Assembly: GCF_047675955.1 (NCBI RefSeq)
Contig: NC_132910.1
Span: forward strand, 93,336,923 to 93,400,922
Direction: 5' to 3'
DNA: 64,000 nucleotides
Source: Chlorocebus sabaeus
Taxonomy: Eukaryota > Chordata > Mammalia > Primates > Cercopithecidae
A program made the translations under genes and the position numbers. Shown one piece after another: positions 1-11,735 of the stretch. How positions within the stretch are numbered: the stretch's first letter is position 1; the number at the start of each line of letters is the position of its first letter. The notes beneath the pieces were generated by a model, which saw only the letters and a program-made list of their open reading frames with translations, was not told the origin of the DNA and ran no database searches.

Positions 1-180
1 AGGAAGGAAGCAGGGAGGGAGGGAAGGAAGGAAGGAAGGAAGGAAGGAAGGAAGGAAGGAAGGAAGGAAGGAAGGAAGGAAGGAAGGAAGGAAGGGGAAG
101 GAGAGGAAGGAAGAAAAGAAAAGAAAGAAAGGAAAGGAAAGAAAGGAAAGGAAAGTCAAGGAAGGGCATGGCAAGGCAAG
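1..180. repeat. GGAA microsatellite and purine tract
   Basis: The left edge is almost purely purine on the plus strand. From 22 to 93 there are 18 uninterrupted GGAA units, followed by interrupted GGAA, GAAA and GGAAA units to about 155 and a short AAGGC-type stretch to 185. The tract starts at or before the window edge, so its true length is unknown. Long GGAA arrays can bind ETS-domain proteins; whether this one is bound cannot be read from sequence. Confidence 0.97.
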
Positions 181-524
181 GCAAGAAAATACAACTCAGT
201 TCTGAAGGAGATACCCATATATTGTTAATGATAAACTCAATTAATTGACTTAAAGTTCAAAGAGCTAGTTTAGACACAAAGTCATCAAAGCCTGAAAAAT
301 CTGAGACTAAATTATTAAGTGAGAAACATTAGGCAAAAAGTAGAAGATTTGTAGAAACAAGCTCTGATGATAAGTCCATGAGTGATGAAGTAGAGTGAAT
401 CAAGACAAAGAAGGAAGTTTGTGAGCTCTATCAGCAAAGCATGCAGAAATTAGGGTGACTTTTCAGCCAGGGGCAGAGAGGGACTCGAAGAGATCCTCCT
501 GAATGAAATGAAATGTCACCTCAT

Positions 525-800
525 CAGAGATGCCTTCCAAAACATCCCTTTACAGAAGCACACTCCCCTCCCACATACACGCTCCACTATTCTCTATTCC
601 TGTTTTATTTTTCTCTATCGACACTTATGACCACCTGACATATTATATATATTATATATTTGTTTATTTTGCACCTCTCCAAAAAATAATCAAGAATTGA
701 AGCTCTACAAAGAGTTTTCTTTTGTTTGCTGATAACCCTCCACTGCACAGCACACAGTAGGTAACTGGTAAATATTTACTGACAATGAATGAATGAATGA
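525..800 (+). mobile_element. L2 LINE 3' end
   Basis: The stretch follows L2 3'-end text: a pyrimidine-rich part with TTTATTTTTCTC, a cacttatgacc segment, TTTGTTTATTTTGC, then CACAGTAGGTAACTGGTAAA and a terminal run of TGAA units at about 785-800. The TGAA tail is the usual L2 terminus and fixes the plus orientation. It is strongly diverged, as expected for L2. Confidence 0.75.
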
Positions 801-2284
801 ACAAATGGCATAGACACCAGCCTTTAAGTAAGTGATTCTATTAGATATAGGAGAAAAGCTACTTTTGCAGCTATTTATAAACCACTGTAATTCACTGAAA
901 TGTGGAAAATCAAAACAATTTTGTAGTACGCAGATCGTATACTGCTGTAGTGAATTTTATTTTAGCATTTTGTATTTTAAAGAGATGTTGATCTCACTTT
1001 CTCTTTCACTGATAATCATAGCTTTTAAATTAAATTCCCACTCATTATTCACACTCAAAGAAAACTTTTAAGCAATCATAAATTTTATGACACTCCAAAA
1101 TTGCAAATTATTTTCTATTTGCCTTTTAAGATTTTGGAGGTATGGATGGTTTTAGAATTAATAAAGCTGGCTACACATGTCATGAGATTATTGCAGTCTT
1201 TTTAGCAATAAAAGTAGCAAACACCCCACAGTGGAATGTAGCAGCTAGAGACAGGTGGAATTGCTATTTTCAGACATAAACTATGGACTCACCATAAGGC
1301 ACAGCTGCAAGTAAAATTTATGACCACAAGCCATTGAATGTTTCTCCTGTTCACCAGACCAGGAGCTCCTGTGGAAGCAGAACCTTGGCTTGTCCATCTC
1401 CTAGCTGAGCCCAGTGTCTGGAACAGAGTGCTGCACTGTGAGTGCATACAGTGTGCCAAGGACAATGCCCATGAGTCAGGTTTATCCATTACAACTGTCA
1501 GCCACTTGCTTGATCCCAAAGGATAATGAAAGTGCTCACAAATAATAAAATCTGTTAAAAATCAATATGGATAATGATGGCATCATACCATTACATTTTG
1601 TAAACTTGTCACACAAGAGGAGGTATTATTTGGGTACCAATGCTATCCTTTTTTTAATCCTAAAAATAACTATATATCAAGACTGCATATTGTATAAACT
1701 ACATTAATAAAATCAAAAAAATGTGAAGACAATTGTTTTATACTGCAACAACAAACAATGGGATTGCCTATACATTTACTTTTGAGCTGGTTTTTTATTT
1801 GTTTTCTTCACCTCAGTATAACTAAAACCAGGATTCTCCCACCCCCAAAGTTAGAAAATAAATCTTTAATCTATGTGAATACTTGCTGAACACATTGTAA
1901 AAGAATGAATGAGAAAAGAGTCTTCTCTATAGCACATGATGCTAATGTAAAAGAATAATTTAATATAAAGCTATTGTATCTTTGCTATCACTGTCATAAT
2001 TATATAATTTAAGATAAGTTATTTAATTTTTTAATATTTTAAGTGTAATTCAAGGGACACTTTTTTCTGAATCTCCTTTGGTGCTGTTTCTATCGGGGGA
2101 AATAAAGACAAAAAAGAGAAAGCTTCACTAGAGTTGGAGCTCAGAGGTCTGAAGTGTGGCTCTAAATCAGTTATTCTGTTCAAAAATGAAAATCTGGACA
2201 ATTACATTACTTCTTGCAGCCCCCAGGTTCACCATCTACTGCTAAGCATTGCCACTTCTTATTTCCCTGTCTTCTCCCTTATGA
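801..2284. other. Unique AT-rich DNA, no gene seen
   Basis: No repeat family, RNA gene or exon is recognised. Short open frames near 832-1071 and 1289-1526 have no family motif and no splice or start context that stands out. AT-rich runs are present around 1980-2040. Confidence 0.6.
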
Positions 2285-2410
2285 AGTCTGGGGCCTTGAA
2301 CTAGTTGCTTCACTACTCTAGACCTTAGTTGCTGAAAAAAAAAATGCATATGATAACTTATCTTTCTCAAAGTTATTGCTATGAGAAAATTAAAGTAATC
2401 CAGGCAAAGA
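2285..2410 (+). mobile_element. Possible MIR SINE fragment
   Basis: The order of blocks resembles the MIR core in plus orientation: ccttgaactagttgcttcac, then a CTCTAGACCTTAGTT block, an A run, ATGATAACTTATCTTTC and AAAGTTATTGCTATGAGAAA. These match the remembered MIR order (TTGGGCAAGTTACTTAACC, CTCAGTTTCC, GATAATAGTACCTACC, GTTGTTGTGAGGATTAAA). It is heavily diverged and could be chance. Confidence 0.4.
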
Positions 2411-2754
2411 AAACATCTAGCCAGGAAAATAAAACATCTCCCATAAATATTTGCATAGTGATTAAGATCATATAACTAGAAGTCAGATGCCTTAAAAGCA
2501 TCTAATGCACAGCTTAAATACTTTTGGGAAAAGGCAAAGTATTTTTTGAGGAGTCTATAAGAAATGCCTGCACTACAAAAAGAAAAATATATCTTTAAAA
2601 ATAAATATTAGATTTGGAGGAAATATAACTTAGAATACATTTTAGAAAAAAAGATGAAAAAAGATACAAAGGCCAAAAGGTAATGTATAGTTATGAGTAT
2701 TATTGTTGAGAAAATATTACCTATGATCCCTTATAACTGTAAGTTGTATTAGAT

Positions 2755-2935
2755 TGCATAGGATATTTAAAGAGCCTTAAGGATTGTTAAGGCCCTGCTA
2801 GTCTGTAGATGAAGGAACTGGGGCCTCTAAGAGTAAACTGGCTTACACATGTCACCGAACTAGTTAATCTGTAGAAGCCAAGTTAGAACCCGGGTTTCTT
2901 GCTTCTCTCTCCAGCATTCTTTCATCCCCACCATG
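2755..2935 (-). mobile_element. MIR SINE, reverse orientation
   Basis: Reverse-complement MIR text is visible: tagatgaaggaactggggcc, then actggcttacacatgtcacc, and tagaacccgggtttcttgct, ending near CAGCATTCTTTCATCCC. This is the common MIR-minus order (GATGAGGAAACTGAGGCC, GACTTGCCCAAGGTCAC, GAACCCAGG). Confidence 0.75.
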
Positions 2936-3487
2936 CTGCGCCTCATTTCTAGGACAGGTGGCAGTTCCCTTACCTTCTGACAGACTCTCTGCTTGCACAA
3001 CATGCAGCTCTAACCTTTCTTGCCTGCTCATGACAATGCAACACTCAGTTATTCTGATGCAAGAACCCCAAAGCAGATGATCATTACATTGTTTGCTACA
3101 TGATTTCAATCACTCTCACCTGGCTGGAGAGTACTATCAAACAGGATGAAAAAAAGTGGGGCATCTGTCAGAATCCCTGGCCTCTCTCTACAGGGAGTGT
3201 CCACATGAATACTGTATCCCACCAGCCCCTGGAGCCACTCCGAGCAAGTCACAGACATCCAGACTGCTCAGTAGGATTTGACATCTCCATGCAGCAGGTC
3301 TTCTGTGGCTCCCCAGTCACCTTTAAGGGGGTCAGAGAAGGTACACCACCACACATGTGGCCACAGATGTCCAAACCTCCATCATTCATGTTCTTTTCAC
3401 AAAGCCTATATTCAAAGCACAGGTTTTTTTTCTTTTTTTTTTTAATTGCAATTTGCATGAACCTCATCAAATTTATTCAACTACTCT
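2936..3487. other. Unique DNA, no gene seen
   Basis: The stretch contains a T-rich run at about 3424-3444. A 137-codon open frame starting at 3100 is the longest in the window but ends in the T run and the adjoining transposon. It shows no domain or repeat and has no recognisable homology, so I treat it as chance. Confidence 0.6.
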
Positions 3488-3800
3488 CCAGAGCTGCGCT
3501 ATCCAATGAGTAGCCACTAGCTTTAGCAGGTAAAATGTGGCTACTCCAAGTTGAGATGTACACTCAGTATAAAATACACACTGAATTTAGAATGTTTAGT
3601 ATGAAAAAGGAATACGAATATATAATGTATTGATTACACTTCGGAATAATATTTTGCATATATTGGGTTAAATAAAATATATTAAAATTAATTCAGCCTA
3701 TTTCTTCTTACTTTTTAAAAACACAGCTGCTAGAAAATTTAAAATTACATATGCGGCATGCATTTTGTGACATACATTATATCCATTGAACACTGCTGGT
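3488..3800 (-). mobile_element. hAT-type MER DNA transposon remnant
   Basis: The ends are diverged inverted repeats: GAGCTGCGCTATCCAATGAG on the left and, read in reverse, CAGTGTTCAATGGATATAATG-like text on the right. Between them lie tagccactag and atgtggctact blocks, a GTGTATTTTA-type block and TTAAATAAAATATATTAAAA. This is the familiar non-autonomous element with GCTGTCCAATAG termini. I do not assign the exact MER name. No clean 8-bp target duplication is visible. Confidence 0.7.
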
Positions 3801-6800
3801 TTAGAGGTCAAATGAATATATCAATAATATTTTGATCTATCCTCATAAAACAACATACAGGAACTATGGTATAAGTTTTTAAAGGTCTTTGAAAAGTTGA
3901 AGGTTGTATCATAAGACTGATATACAACATCTCTTACACATAACCTACAGACCAGTCTTTTCATAGCCTAGGTACTTTTTATTTCTGTAAACCATAACAG
4001 ATATGGTTACATTATTTCCTACTCCACAGGAAGAGAAAAAGACTAAATGAACTATTAACATTGAAAAATACATCAGAAAGAAAAAATAATTGGGAAGAAA
4101 TCTATTAAAAGTTGATGAATAGCCCAAAGGAGACATTAAAAAGCACTTTAAGGTAAAGTCACTTATCACAGAATGCTATCTTTACTTGTGAATATACCTC
4201 AAAAGGTCTAAGAGCACATATTAATATTTGCTTGACTAAGTCATCAAGAAAATATTTGGGTGCATCCGGTAAATTCTGTTTGAGAATGAAAAGAAACACA
4301 CCTAACATATTTGAAAGATTACAATTAAAAAATCTAAGCTCTTTAAAAAAAAATTAGAGTACTTGAAGAGTAGAACCCTTGTATGTTGTAATGACAGAGC
4401 CATTACTGGCTCTGTGTCCTTGGCCAAGAGGTTAAACTCTCAGACCTGTTTTGGAGTGTCCAAGGAAATATTTTGAGGATTCGCTGATATATATTAACAA
4501 GTGGTACTTCATAGGTAGTCAACATATGTTAACTTCTCTCTCCAAAATAACATGTAATCTGAGGGTGTTAGGAAATCAAGGCATGCTGACTTGTTCTTTT
4601 TTAGACTTACTCTTACTGTGCTTGATATTTAGTTCTGAAGTCATACTTGCCATTTTGAGTTCTGATGGGTCATAAAAGTTGTTAGATTTTTTATTGTATT
4701 ATTACAGTCATTTCTAGAATCCCCCACTCATTTATTTCTGGTGGTTCTAACAATACACAAAATGGTTGGCAAAATAAAATCGTGGTACGTTTTTTGATTT
4801 ATTCAATACATAGATCATAGATTTGCTAGCTTTCAAGCACAAAGCCAGGAATATTAGAAATAGAGACTTTGTTATCATGGAGTACATCTAGCAGGAGTGT
4901 GGAGACATGACTAATTGCCTACCTAACACGCTTCCTGCCCATTCTTCATTACTAATAGCACCTCAATTTTGTTTAAATGAGAATTGTACCCAGATTCTCT
5001 TCTAGTTAAGGACTTAGGTCTTCCCAATACTATGTAAGTGACAGTATACAAAATGAAATTTCCCAGGAAGTTACTGTTTTCCAAGTTGAAGGAATAGGCC
5101 AGCTGAGCTTTTTCCCTTTATTCTTCACTCAACCCAGAATGTGCTACCTGGGGTACCATGGCCAGTCTGTGCAGTTCTCTAAGAAAGAAGGACCAGGAAG
5201 ATGGGTAGAGTTTGGCTGCTTCAAGTCACTTTTGAGTAGCTGAAGCCCTGGACAATTTTCCCAAGACTTCTAGAACATGAGAAAAACAAACCTATTAATT
5301 AGTTTTAAGCCACAGTTTGTCACATTACTTGCCTTAGGGTACATTCCTAATTGCAAAAATAGGCATGTCACAGGATACCAATCGAGATTTCTCTTTTAGT
5401 CCAGGAATTATAGTCGAGTTTTGTCAAAGATGAAGACACAATATCATAAATGTACCCCATTGTATGTTCAGAGAACATTCAGTGTTTGAGGCCAGCAATC
5501 TTATTAACACGCTTGATGAGGAACCAGTGTAGAGATGCTGGTCTGCAAGTAGCCACAATACACCCAGTTAATATAAAGCTAGGGCTAGAAGAGAGGAGAG
5601 GTCAGCATTTAGGAAGGTGTCTGATTTTGGAGATGTGGCTAGTTTCTCTCTTAATCATCCCCCAGGAAAATATCTTTATCCCCAAAGCTGAAGCCAAGAG
5701 GGTCTGGTACCAAAAATCACTTATAAAGCCTAGAGGTGTCTAAACCATGTTTACCTCCACTGGGGACTGATTGTCTCTCTTTTGAGAATCATTGAATATG
5801 ATCCAGTGCCTGATGCTGCTGGGGCTTGTAGAAAGGATCAGCAGAGAGATGGCTGAGCCGAAAGAGGAAACACACAACGGAACAGCCTGCATTTCTTCCA
5901 TGTGGGATGGCAAGTACATGTAAGTTTCATGTATTTGGATAGCACAGAAAATAGCTGACCTGGAGCCAGGTACTTGAATGGTAGATCTCACAATAAGAAG
6001 GAATGGAGTAGGGGTGGGCAGTGGAGGAAGTTGGCCCAGAGCCAGGTCCCCCATGGTAGGCAATTATGCTATGAGGAGAACCTGACAAGGTCCCCAGAAA
6101 TAAACCTTTGTCCATCAGAGAGCCAGCAAATCAGTATCTGCCACAGAGAGGACTCTAACAGCAGTCACTGCCTGAGAAGCATCAAGTCTAGCAGTAAGGA
6201 AACCTCACCCTCACCAGGAGCAAGCCCAGAATAAACCTCTGTCTCCCTACTCCTTCCTCTTTGCTGCCACAACTGAGGAATCAAAAGAAGAAAGGACAGG
6301 CCATGTGTGGGACTCACATTAGACTTCCTCCCTATTGCACGCTGTTAGAGTCACAGAAAGTCTAGTCTAAGGGGGAAATGGTGGGAAGAGGTAGAAGAAA
6401 ATAAAATTAGATAAGAGACTCAAGGTTTAAGATAATTAAGATGGATTCCCAAGAACCTGAGTGAGAGAAAAAATTCGGAGAAATCTACACAATTGGGCCA
6501 AAATATCATTAAAGCTTCAAGCAAGGGGAATTCAACACAAGAGCAGTGGTGAAGTGGGGTCAGGGCAGGCAGTGATCACAGAAGAAAAAAATTAAACCAG
6601 CTAAGCTTCCTTGAACCTTGGTAAATAAATGGAACACCTTGGTAGAACAATGTATTACCCATAGTAATAGTTTAAAAAGTCTCACATTCTATGAAGCAGT
6701 GCCATGGGTGTGATGAGAGTGTGCATTTAGGATAGAGGGTCCTGTTGGAAGCAGGGCCCCAGGGTGGTAGTAGTGGAAACATGTGAGCTGGCCCTGAGCT

Positions 6801-8780
6801 ATGGAAGGGAGCCCTCTCCCCATGGGGTGCAGCAGTCCAGGTTGACAGAAGGCCATCTGCCTGTGTCTGTGGAGGCCTGAGGCTGGGGAGAACTTTCTGG
6901 ATGCGCTGGAGGAACTAAACGAAGGTTTGTGTAGTCAGCACAGAGATTGGTGGTGGAAGTGAGTGGCACAAGAGGTTGAAGGGACAGGCAGAAAAACTGC
7001 AAGGATTCCCCCAAATCAAAGCAGTTACTCAATCAGTCCCCAGGAAGAGATGAAAGGCTTGTGTTAGGCATGAGAAAGCAAGACATCGTCCTTTTCCCTC
7101 TGCTTCTTCACTAACAGCTGCAGAGATAACTGACATTATGCTCAGTCGAGTCAAACTTTGGTGCATATTTTTGAAGTCCTTCCTTGGCAGTTTGTGGCTG
7201 TGTTCAATGAGAAAATGAATGGTACCTAGTACAGTGCCCTCACACTGACTGGAAGAAGGTTGTCAAGTGCCTGTAGAATTTCAGGATATTTCAAATAGTT
7301 CTTCCAGTTGGCTCAGCCCCAGGGCTTCTTAGACCTAATTTACTTCTAGTCTTTTTCCTCCTCTCTGAACACACAGATCTCAAGGATTCATCCTGTGGGT
7401 CTGTATCTTTTAGGGGCTGCCACCACCTACTGTAGCCTTGTCTAAGCAGAAAGCACCCAGTACCTTCTTGTTCTTCTAAATTGTGAATACTGGAGAGGCA
7501 ATAGTTCAGTGCAGCAAGAAAACCTCAGCAGGATTTTCCAACATTGGACTGAACACTGGTGGCTGCCTCTCTTTTGACCTTCATTACAGTGTTTAAGTGG
7601 CAGGAAACAAAATATCACAATCCTATGGCTGGTTCTCTTCCTCCTTCCTGAAGCGGTAGAGATCACATCTGTAATTTCCCTCGCCTCCTGTTGGTCCAGG
7701 AATCTTGGCTCTGAATCACAGTTCAGCTACCTGCAGGGCAAAATCTAGGCTCATCTCTAGCCAGCTGAACTAAATATGAATTCACTTGAGGATGATTTTC
7801 AGGAAACAAAAAAATGTATTCCATGCAATTCAGCAAATATGTGACAGTGCCTCCTCAAAGAGCCACACCCTCTTAACGTAATTCAATTTTATTTGTCAGC
7901 CACCAAGCAGGAGGCCAGAGAAAATCCAAATGATTAATTTAGAAGCAACGTGTGTGCCTTTTGGAAACATAAGAAACACTTACCCCAACTTCTGGCGGGG
8001 GATCCTTATGTTCTGGTAGGACACTGGTTCGAACCTGTGGAGAAAAACATTTTCTGTAAGACTTTGGGGTAGAAACTAGTGCAGAAGCCTCACACAGGTG
8101 CAGAGTTTCAATTTCCTTCATCTCGCATCAATTCAGACTCTGTGGTTAATCATTAATGAATTAACCTGTGTGCAACACCCACGGCAGTGCAGTGAAGTTG
8201 TGCTGTTACAGTTCCTGAACTTCCAGATTTTTCTAAGTGGACAGAGCTGCCTGGATCCTCACTCCATCTCTTTATCTAATACAGAGATATCTGAGATTTA
8301 GACAGATCTCTTTAATCTCCTAAAAAGGCAAGCTTTATTCAACATTCAAGGGAAGGGAAAGAGCTGGTATAGAGAAAGCAATTCCATGCATGTGTAATGA
8401 ATGTTCCCAACACAAAGAAATGATAAATGTTTGAAATTATGGATATGCTGATTACCATGATCTGATTACAATACATCATATGTATTGCAATGTCATTATG
8501 TACCTCATAAGTACGTAAAATTATGTGTCAATTTTTTTAATTAAAAAATTATTCTCCGAATGAGTGCCCACACTCATGCTTCTTATAGGATATCTTTCCC
8601 ACTTGAGAATTCTGGGCCAAACTAACAGATACTATCATCTGAATTTACTGGAAAGGTAATTCTCAATTGTGGGAAGGGGAATAATGTAAAAGAACCAGTT
8701 ATCTGGGTAAGCTTTCCAAAAAAGTGTTCTAGTTGAAACACTAACTCCTTATATAATCAAGAGACATGTATCTTCAACTG
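3801..8780. other. Mostly unique DNA, no gene supported
   Basis: No gene or RNA is recognised across this stretch. A possible plus-strand MIR scrap lies at 4390-4460; within it, ACAGAGCC and GGCTCTGT form an 8-bp hairpin at 4394-4415. Text at 4890-5260 vaguely resembles an old LTR-like repeat seen again at 12960 and 53920, but too weakly to call. A short ATG frame ending in a GTAAGT-like donor at 5849-5931 is discussed as a finding. Open frames at 5450-6234 and 6799-7666 lack motifs. Confidence 0.55.
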
Positions 8781-8875
8781 AGTGGTGATTTTCAATCCTG
8801 ACTGTACATTAGAATCACCTGGGAACCCTTTCAAACTCTTGGTGCTCCTCCATGCCCCCAGATATTCCGCTTCCA
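8781..8875 (+). mobile_element. MER5A hAT fragment
   Basis: The text AGTGGTGATTTTCAATCCTG followed by actgtacattagaatcacct and GGGAACC matches the first half of MER5A (CAGTGGTTCTCAACCCTGGC, TGCACATTAGAATCACCTGG). The second half is lost or beyond recognition. Confidence 0.75.
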
Positions 8876-10369
8876 ATGTACAGCTACTGACTCTATGGTT
8901 CTCTTAAGAAATCACATTTCTAATTTTAAAAAAATCATGATTACCTTTCTTGCTTCAGAAAAAGATAGTGAATGTAAGAAAAGGCAAGAAACTTATATCT
9001 AGTATGTCTTAATTTGAAATAAAGATGAGTTAAACAAGTTAAATGAATATAAAGCAATATATAAGGACATCCTGTTTACTTGGAGAGAAAGGGGATTGGA
9101 GGGGAAGAATCAGGAAGCAACAGCCTAAAACACTTAAAGGATCAACATTTTAGGGGATCATTCTAACAAAATCCTTTTAATCATACTTCTCTTCAAATCC
9201 CTTAAGTCTTGACATACCTGACCATACCAGGTCAATCCTCCCAGATTGAAGGGATGCTTCTAATACCTCTAATAAGTTAAAAGACTTGAATCAGCTCCTT
9301 GTGGCCTGCTAATCTTGAATACGGTGGCCAATTCCTTGAAAAAAGCCACAAGCTATAATAAAATGTGCATTTGAACTTGTAGCTTAATACTTTTTGTTTC
9401 TTTATGACAGATCCAGCACTGTCGCTTGCACAATTTTTTAGACATTATAACTCAAAATTGTTCACCTAAGCACAAAATAAATGACATGAGAGACCTCAAT
9501 GGAGTAAACACAATTTGTAGAACACACTCAACTCTTCAACTCAGGACTGTGTGACAGAGCACTTGCTGGCTAAGAGCATTAGCAGTTTGGTAGCTGCATC
9601 AACATTTTTTGGCCCAGATTACCATTCAGTCTCATTATCTGAAAGTCATCAACTGGCCTCAAAGGATGAGGAAACTATATACAAATAGTGGTGGTGGACA
9701 ATGTAGTGTGTGTATGGATTATATATAGTATGTATAAATATGGTTTCTCCCTCTATCACTGTGTGTATATGAATAGTTTATTATACTACATATATATGTA
9801 TGTAGTATAAAGTGCTATATAATGAATATTCACAACATGTACCATATAATGCACATATGTGTACATATATACATTAATTTTTTAAAAAATTGACAGCCAA
9901 ATAACATTTTCCAAAGATATACACTTGAATTTACAAATAAAGTGAAAAAGTCAGAAATTGGTAAGAGGGTCAACATACATAGAGTTGTATAAAGTATTTG
10001 ATTTGGGTCATAAATATTAGTATAAAAGTGTTTTAATGTTGGACAAAGGTTGAAAAATTCTGACAATTCCTGCAACATGGTAAACGCCCACATTTTAATA
10101 ATTTTATAGTAGAATACATATTTCTTATAATTATCAATAAACTAAAGAAGGAAAAGAACATTCCTTATCTTCTTTTACATATATATATTTAATATTCTTT
10201 ATCCTATTACTGATGTTATGGTACATAGGTTATATCAGTGATGCTTTTCTTATATATTCCTCCATTGCAGTGAACACAAGCTAGGTAGCAAGCACTGGAT
10301 TTGCTAGTGAATAATGCCCCAGTATTTCTTGTTGAGACTTCAGAGGTCAGTGAGTAAGACACATATGTG
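8876..10369. other. Unique AT-rich DNA with TA/TG stretch
   Basis: No gene is seen. From about 9700 to 9870 the sequence alternates TATA, TGTA and GTGT units of low complexity. A perfect short palindrome within it (9781-9810) is listed separately. Confidence 0.6.
9781..9810. repeat. 12-bp perfect inverted repeat
   Basis: TTATACTACATA at 9781-9792 is the exact reverse complement of TATGTAGTATAA at 9799-9810, with a 6-nt spacer. It lies in AT-rich DNA where short palindromes arise easily. Confidence 0.9.
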
Positions 10370-10700
10370 AATAATTTAGCACAATGCAATAAGTGCTGTA
10401 ATAGAAATATGGGCATTGTCCTGTGGGCATTTAGAATGAAGTATAACTACTTTATCCTGTGAGTTTCAGGAAAGGCTTCACAAAAGAAGTGGTCTGGGCT
10501 TTGAAGGATGGCTAGGAGTTTTAGGCAAGGAAGGATATGATAAAACAAGCAGGGTTTTATGTAACAAGCATGTATCATAGAGTTGCAAGAGTTCCTCGGG
10601 AAGGGTGCAGGATTTGAAACATGGCAGATTATGTGGGCCAGCAACAAACTACCAAAACCACAGAGGAGCCCCTGGATCTTATCAGGCTCAGCCTAGATGA
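10370..10700 (+). mobile_element. Ancient unassigned interspersed repeat, 5' part
   Basis: The text aggaaaggcttcacaaaaga, then GTGGTCTGGGCTTTGAAGGAT and ggctaggagttttaggcaag, is typical of a common old mammalian repeat whose family name I cannot give with certainty. Related text occurs at 22370-22740 and 48580-48960. The piece at 11310-11412 looks like the 3' part of the same element. Confidence 0.5.
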
Positions 10701-11309
10701 GTGAATCTACATGAAAATGGGAAATGACTGACGGCTTCAAGGCAGATTACATGCTTATGATCAACATTTAAATATGATGTTAGGAGATGTAGAAGAAACT
10801 GTGGCTACTATAGAAACTGATGAACAAACATATGAAGGGATATGTAAATCAATGAAACTGAGCATTGCAATGCCCTTTATCCAGGGAGATGGTGCTGTCC
10901 TGGTTGTCCCTCCACTGAAAGGTGGCTGACACAAAGAATTTGTCCTGTATGGAAAATAGGAGACTTTGTACAATTGCCTCTTTAAATGTGCAAAGCATTT
11001 GAAAGAGAAAACTGCACACATTTTGATATTAAGAAATAATTCTGAGGATTTTTCCATTCTTGAAATGAATTGATTTGCACATAACCCACGACTTCTTAAG
11101 CTAAATGGCACTTTTCCCTCCAACTCTTCCAATAAATGTAATCACCAAGATGCAAAAACAAAAACAAAAATGAACAAACAAACAAAAAACCAGAGCTCAG
11201 TTGTGTTCAGGGAATATAAGTATTCTGTTGATGCTATTGGGGCCCTGCAGGAAATGGCAGGAGTTACGTACGTTTGGGGAATTGGTTGGGACCATTTACT
11301 GGAGAGGGC
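10701..11309. other. Unique DNA between two repeat parts
   Basis: No gene is seen. The minus-strand open frame at 10761-11132 (123 codons) has no motif. An (ACAAA)-type A-rich stretch lies at 11155-11190. Confidence 0.5.
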
Positions 11310-11412
11310 TGTCTCCCATGTTATAGAAGTGGAGTTTCATTCTACTGCATTATTCCAGGCAATAGGAAATCAGGGAAGGCACTGAACAGTGGAGTGGCAT
11401 GATCAGAGCCCT
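11310..11412 (+). mobile_element. Ancient unassigned repeat, 3' part
   Basis: GGAAATCAGGGAAGGCACTG and gtggcatgatcagagccc match the stretch of the same repeat class that reads roughly 'gggaagccactggagggttt ... gtgacatgatctga' in better copies. It supports one broken element spanning 10370-11412. Confidence 0.45.
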
Positions 11413-11429
11413 CAACACATCCCAACTCT

Positions 11430-11540
11430 TCCCAAGTCACTTTGGGAAAATGACTGAACCTCTTCATGCCAGCTGCCTTTCAGCCTTTGTATCAGTTATT
11501 TAACATGGGATTAATAGATCCTACAGGTCGTTGTCTTCTA
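11430..11540 (+). mobile_element. MIR SINE core
   Basis: The block order fits the plus-orientation MIR core: caagtcactttgggaaaatg, ACTGAACCTCTTCATGCC, GCCTTTGTATCAG, then ACATGGGATTAATAGATCCTAC. Confidence 0.65.
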
Positions 11541-11574
11541 TCCTTTTCAGCACTGCAAACAGTACGTGACCCAG

Positions 11575-11735
11575 AGAGGGAAGAACAAAGTGTGTAAGAA
11601 AGAAATGGAGGGGGGAAGAGAGAAAATGAAGAGGAAAGAGGCAAGGAAAGAAAGAAGAAGAGGAAGGCAGAGGAAGGAAGGGAGGAGGACCAATGAGACA
11701 GGGAGGAAGGGAGAGAAGGAGGAATATGTCACTAA
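11575..11735. repeat. GA-rich low-complexity tract
   Basis: Almost every base is a purine for about 160 bp, with GGAAG, AAAGAAAG and GGAGG units but no uniform period. The opposite strand is a polypyrimidine tract and explains the long Leu/Ser/Pro/Phe-rich open frames at 11521-11862. Confidence 0.9.

Noticed and set aside
3100..3513. 137-codon open frame, the longest in the window
   Set aside because: It ends in a T-rich run and a hAT element. It has no domain, no codon pattern and no homologue that I recognise.
8469..8487. CAATACAT / ATGTATTG 8-bp hairpin
   Set aside because: It is short and lies in AT-rich sequence, within chance expectation for this window.
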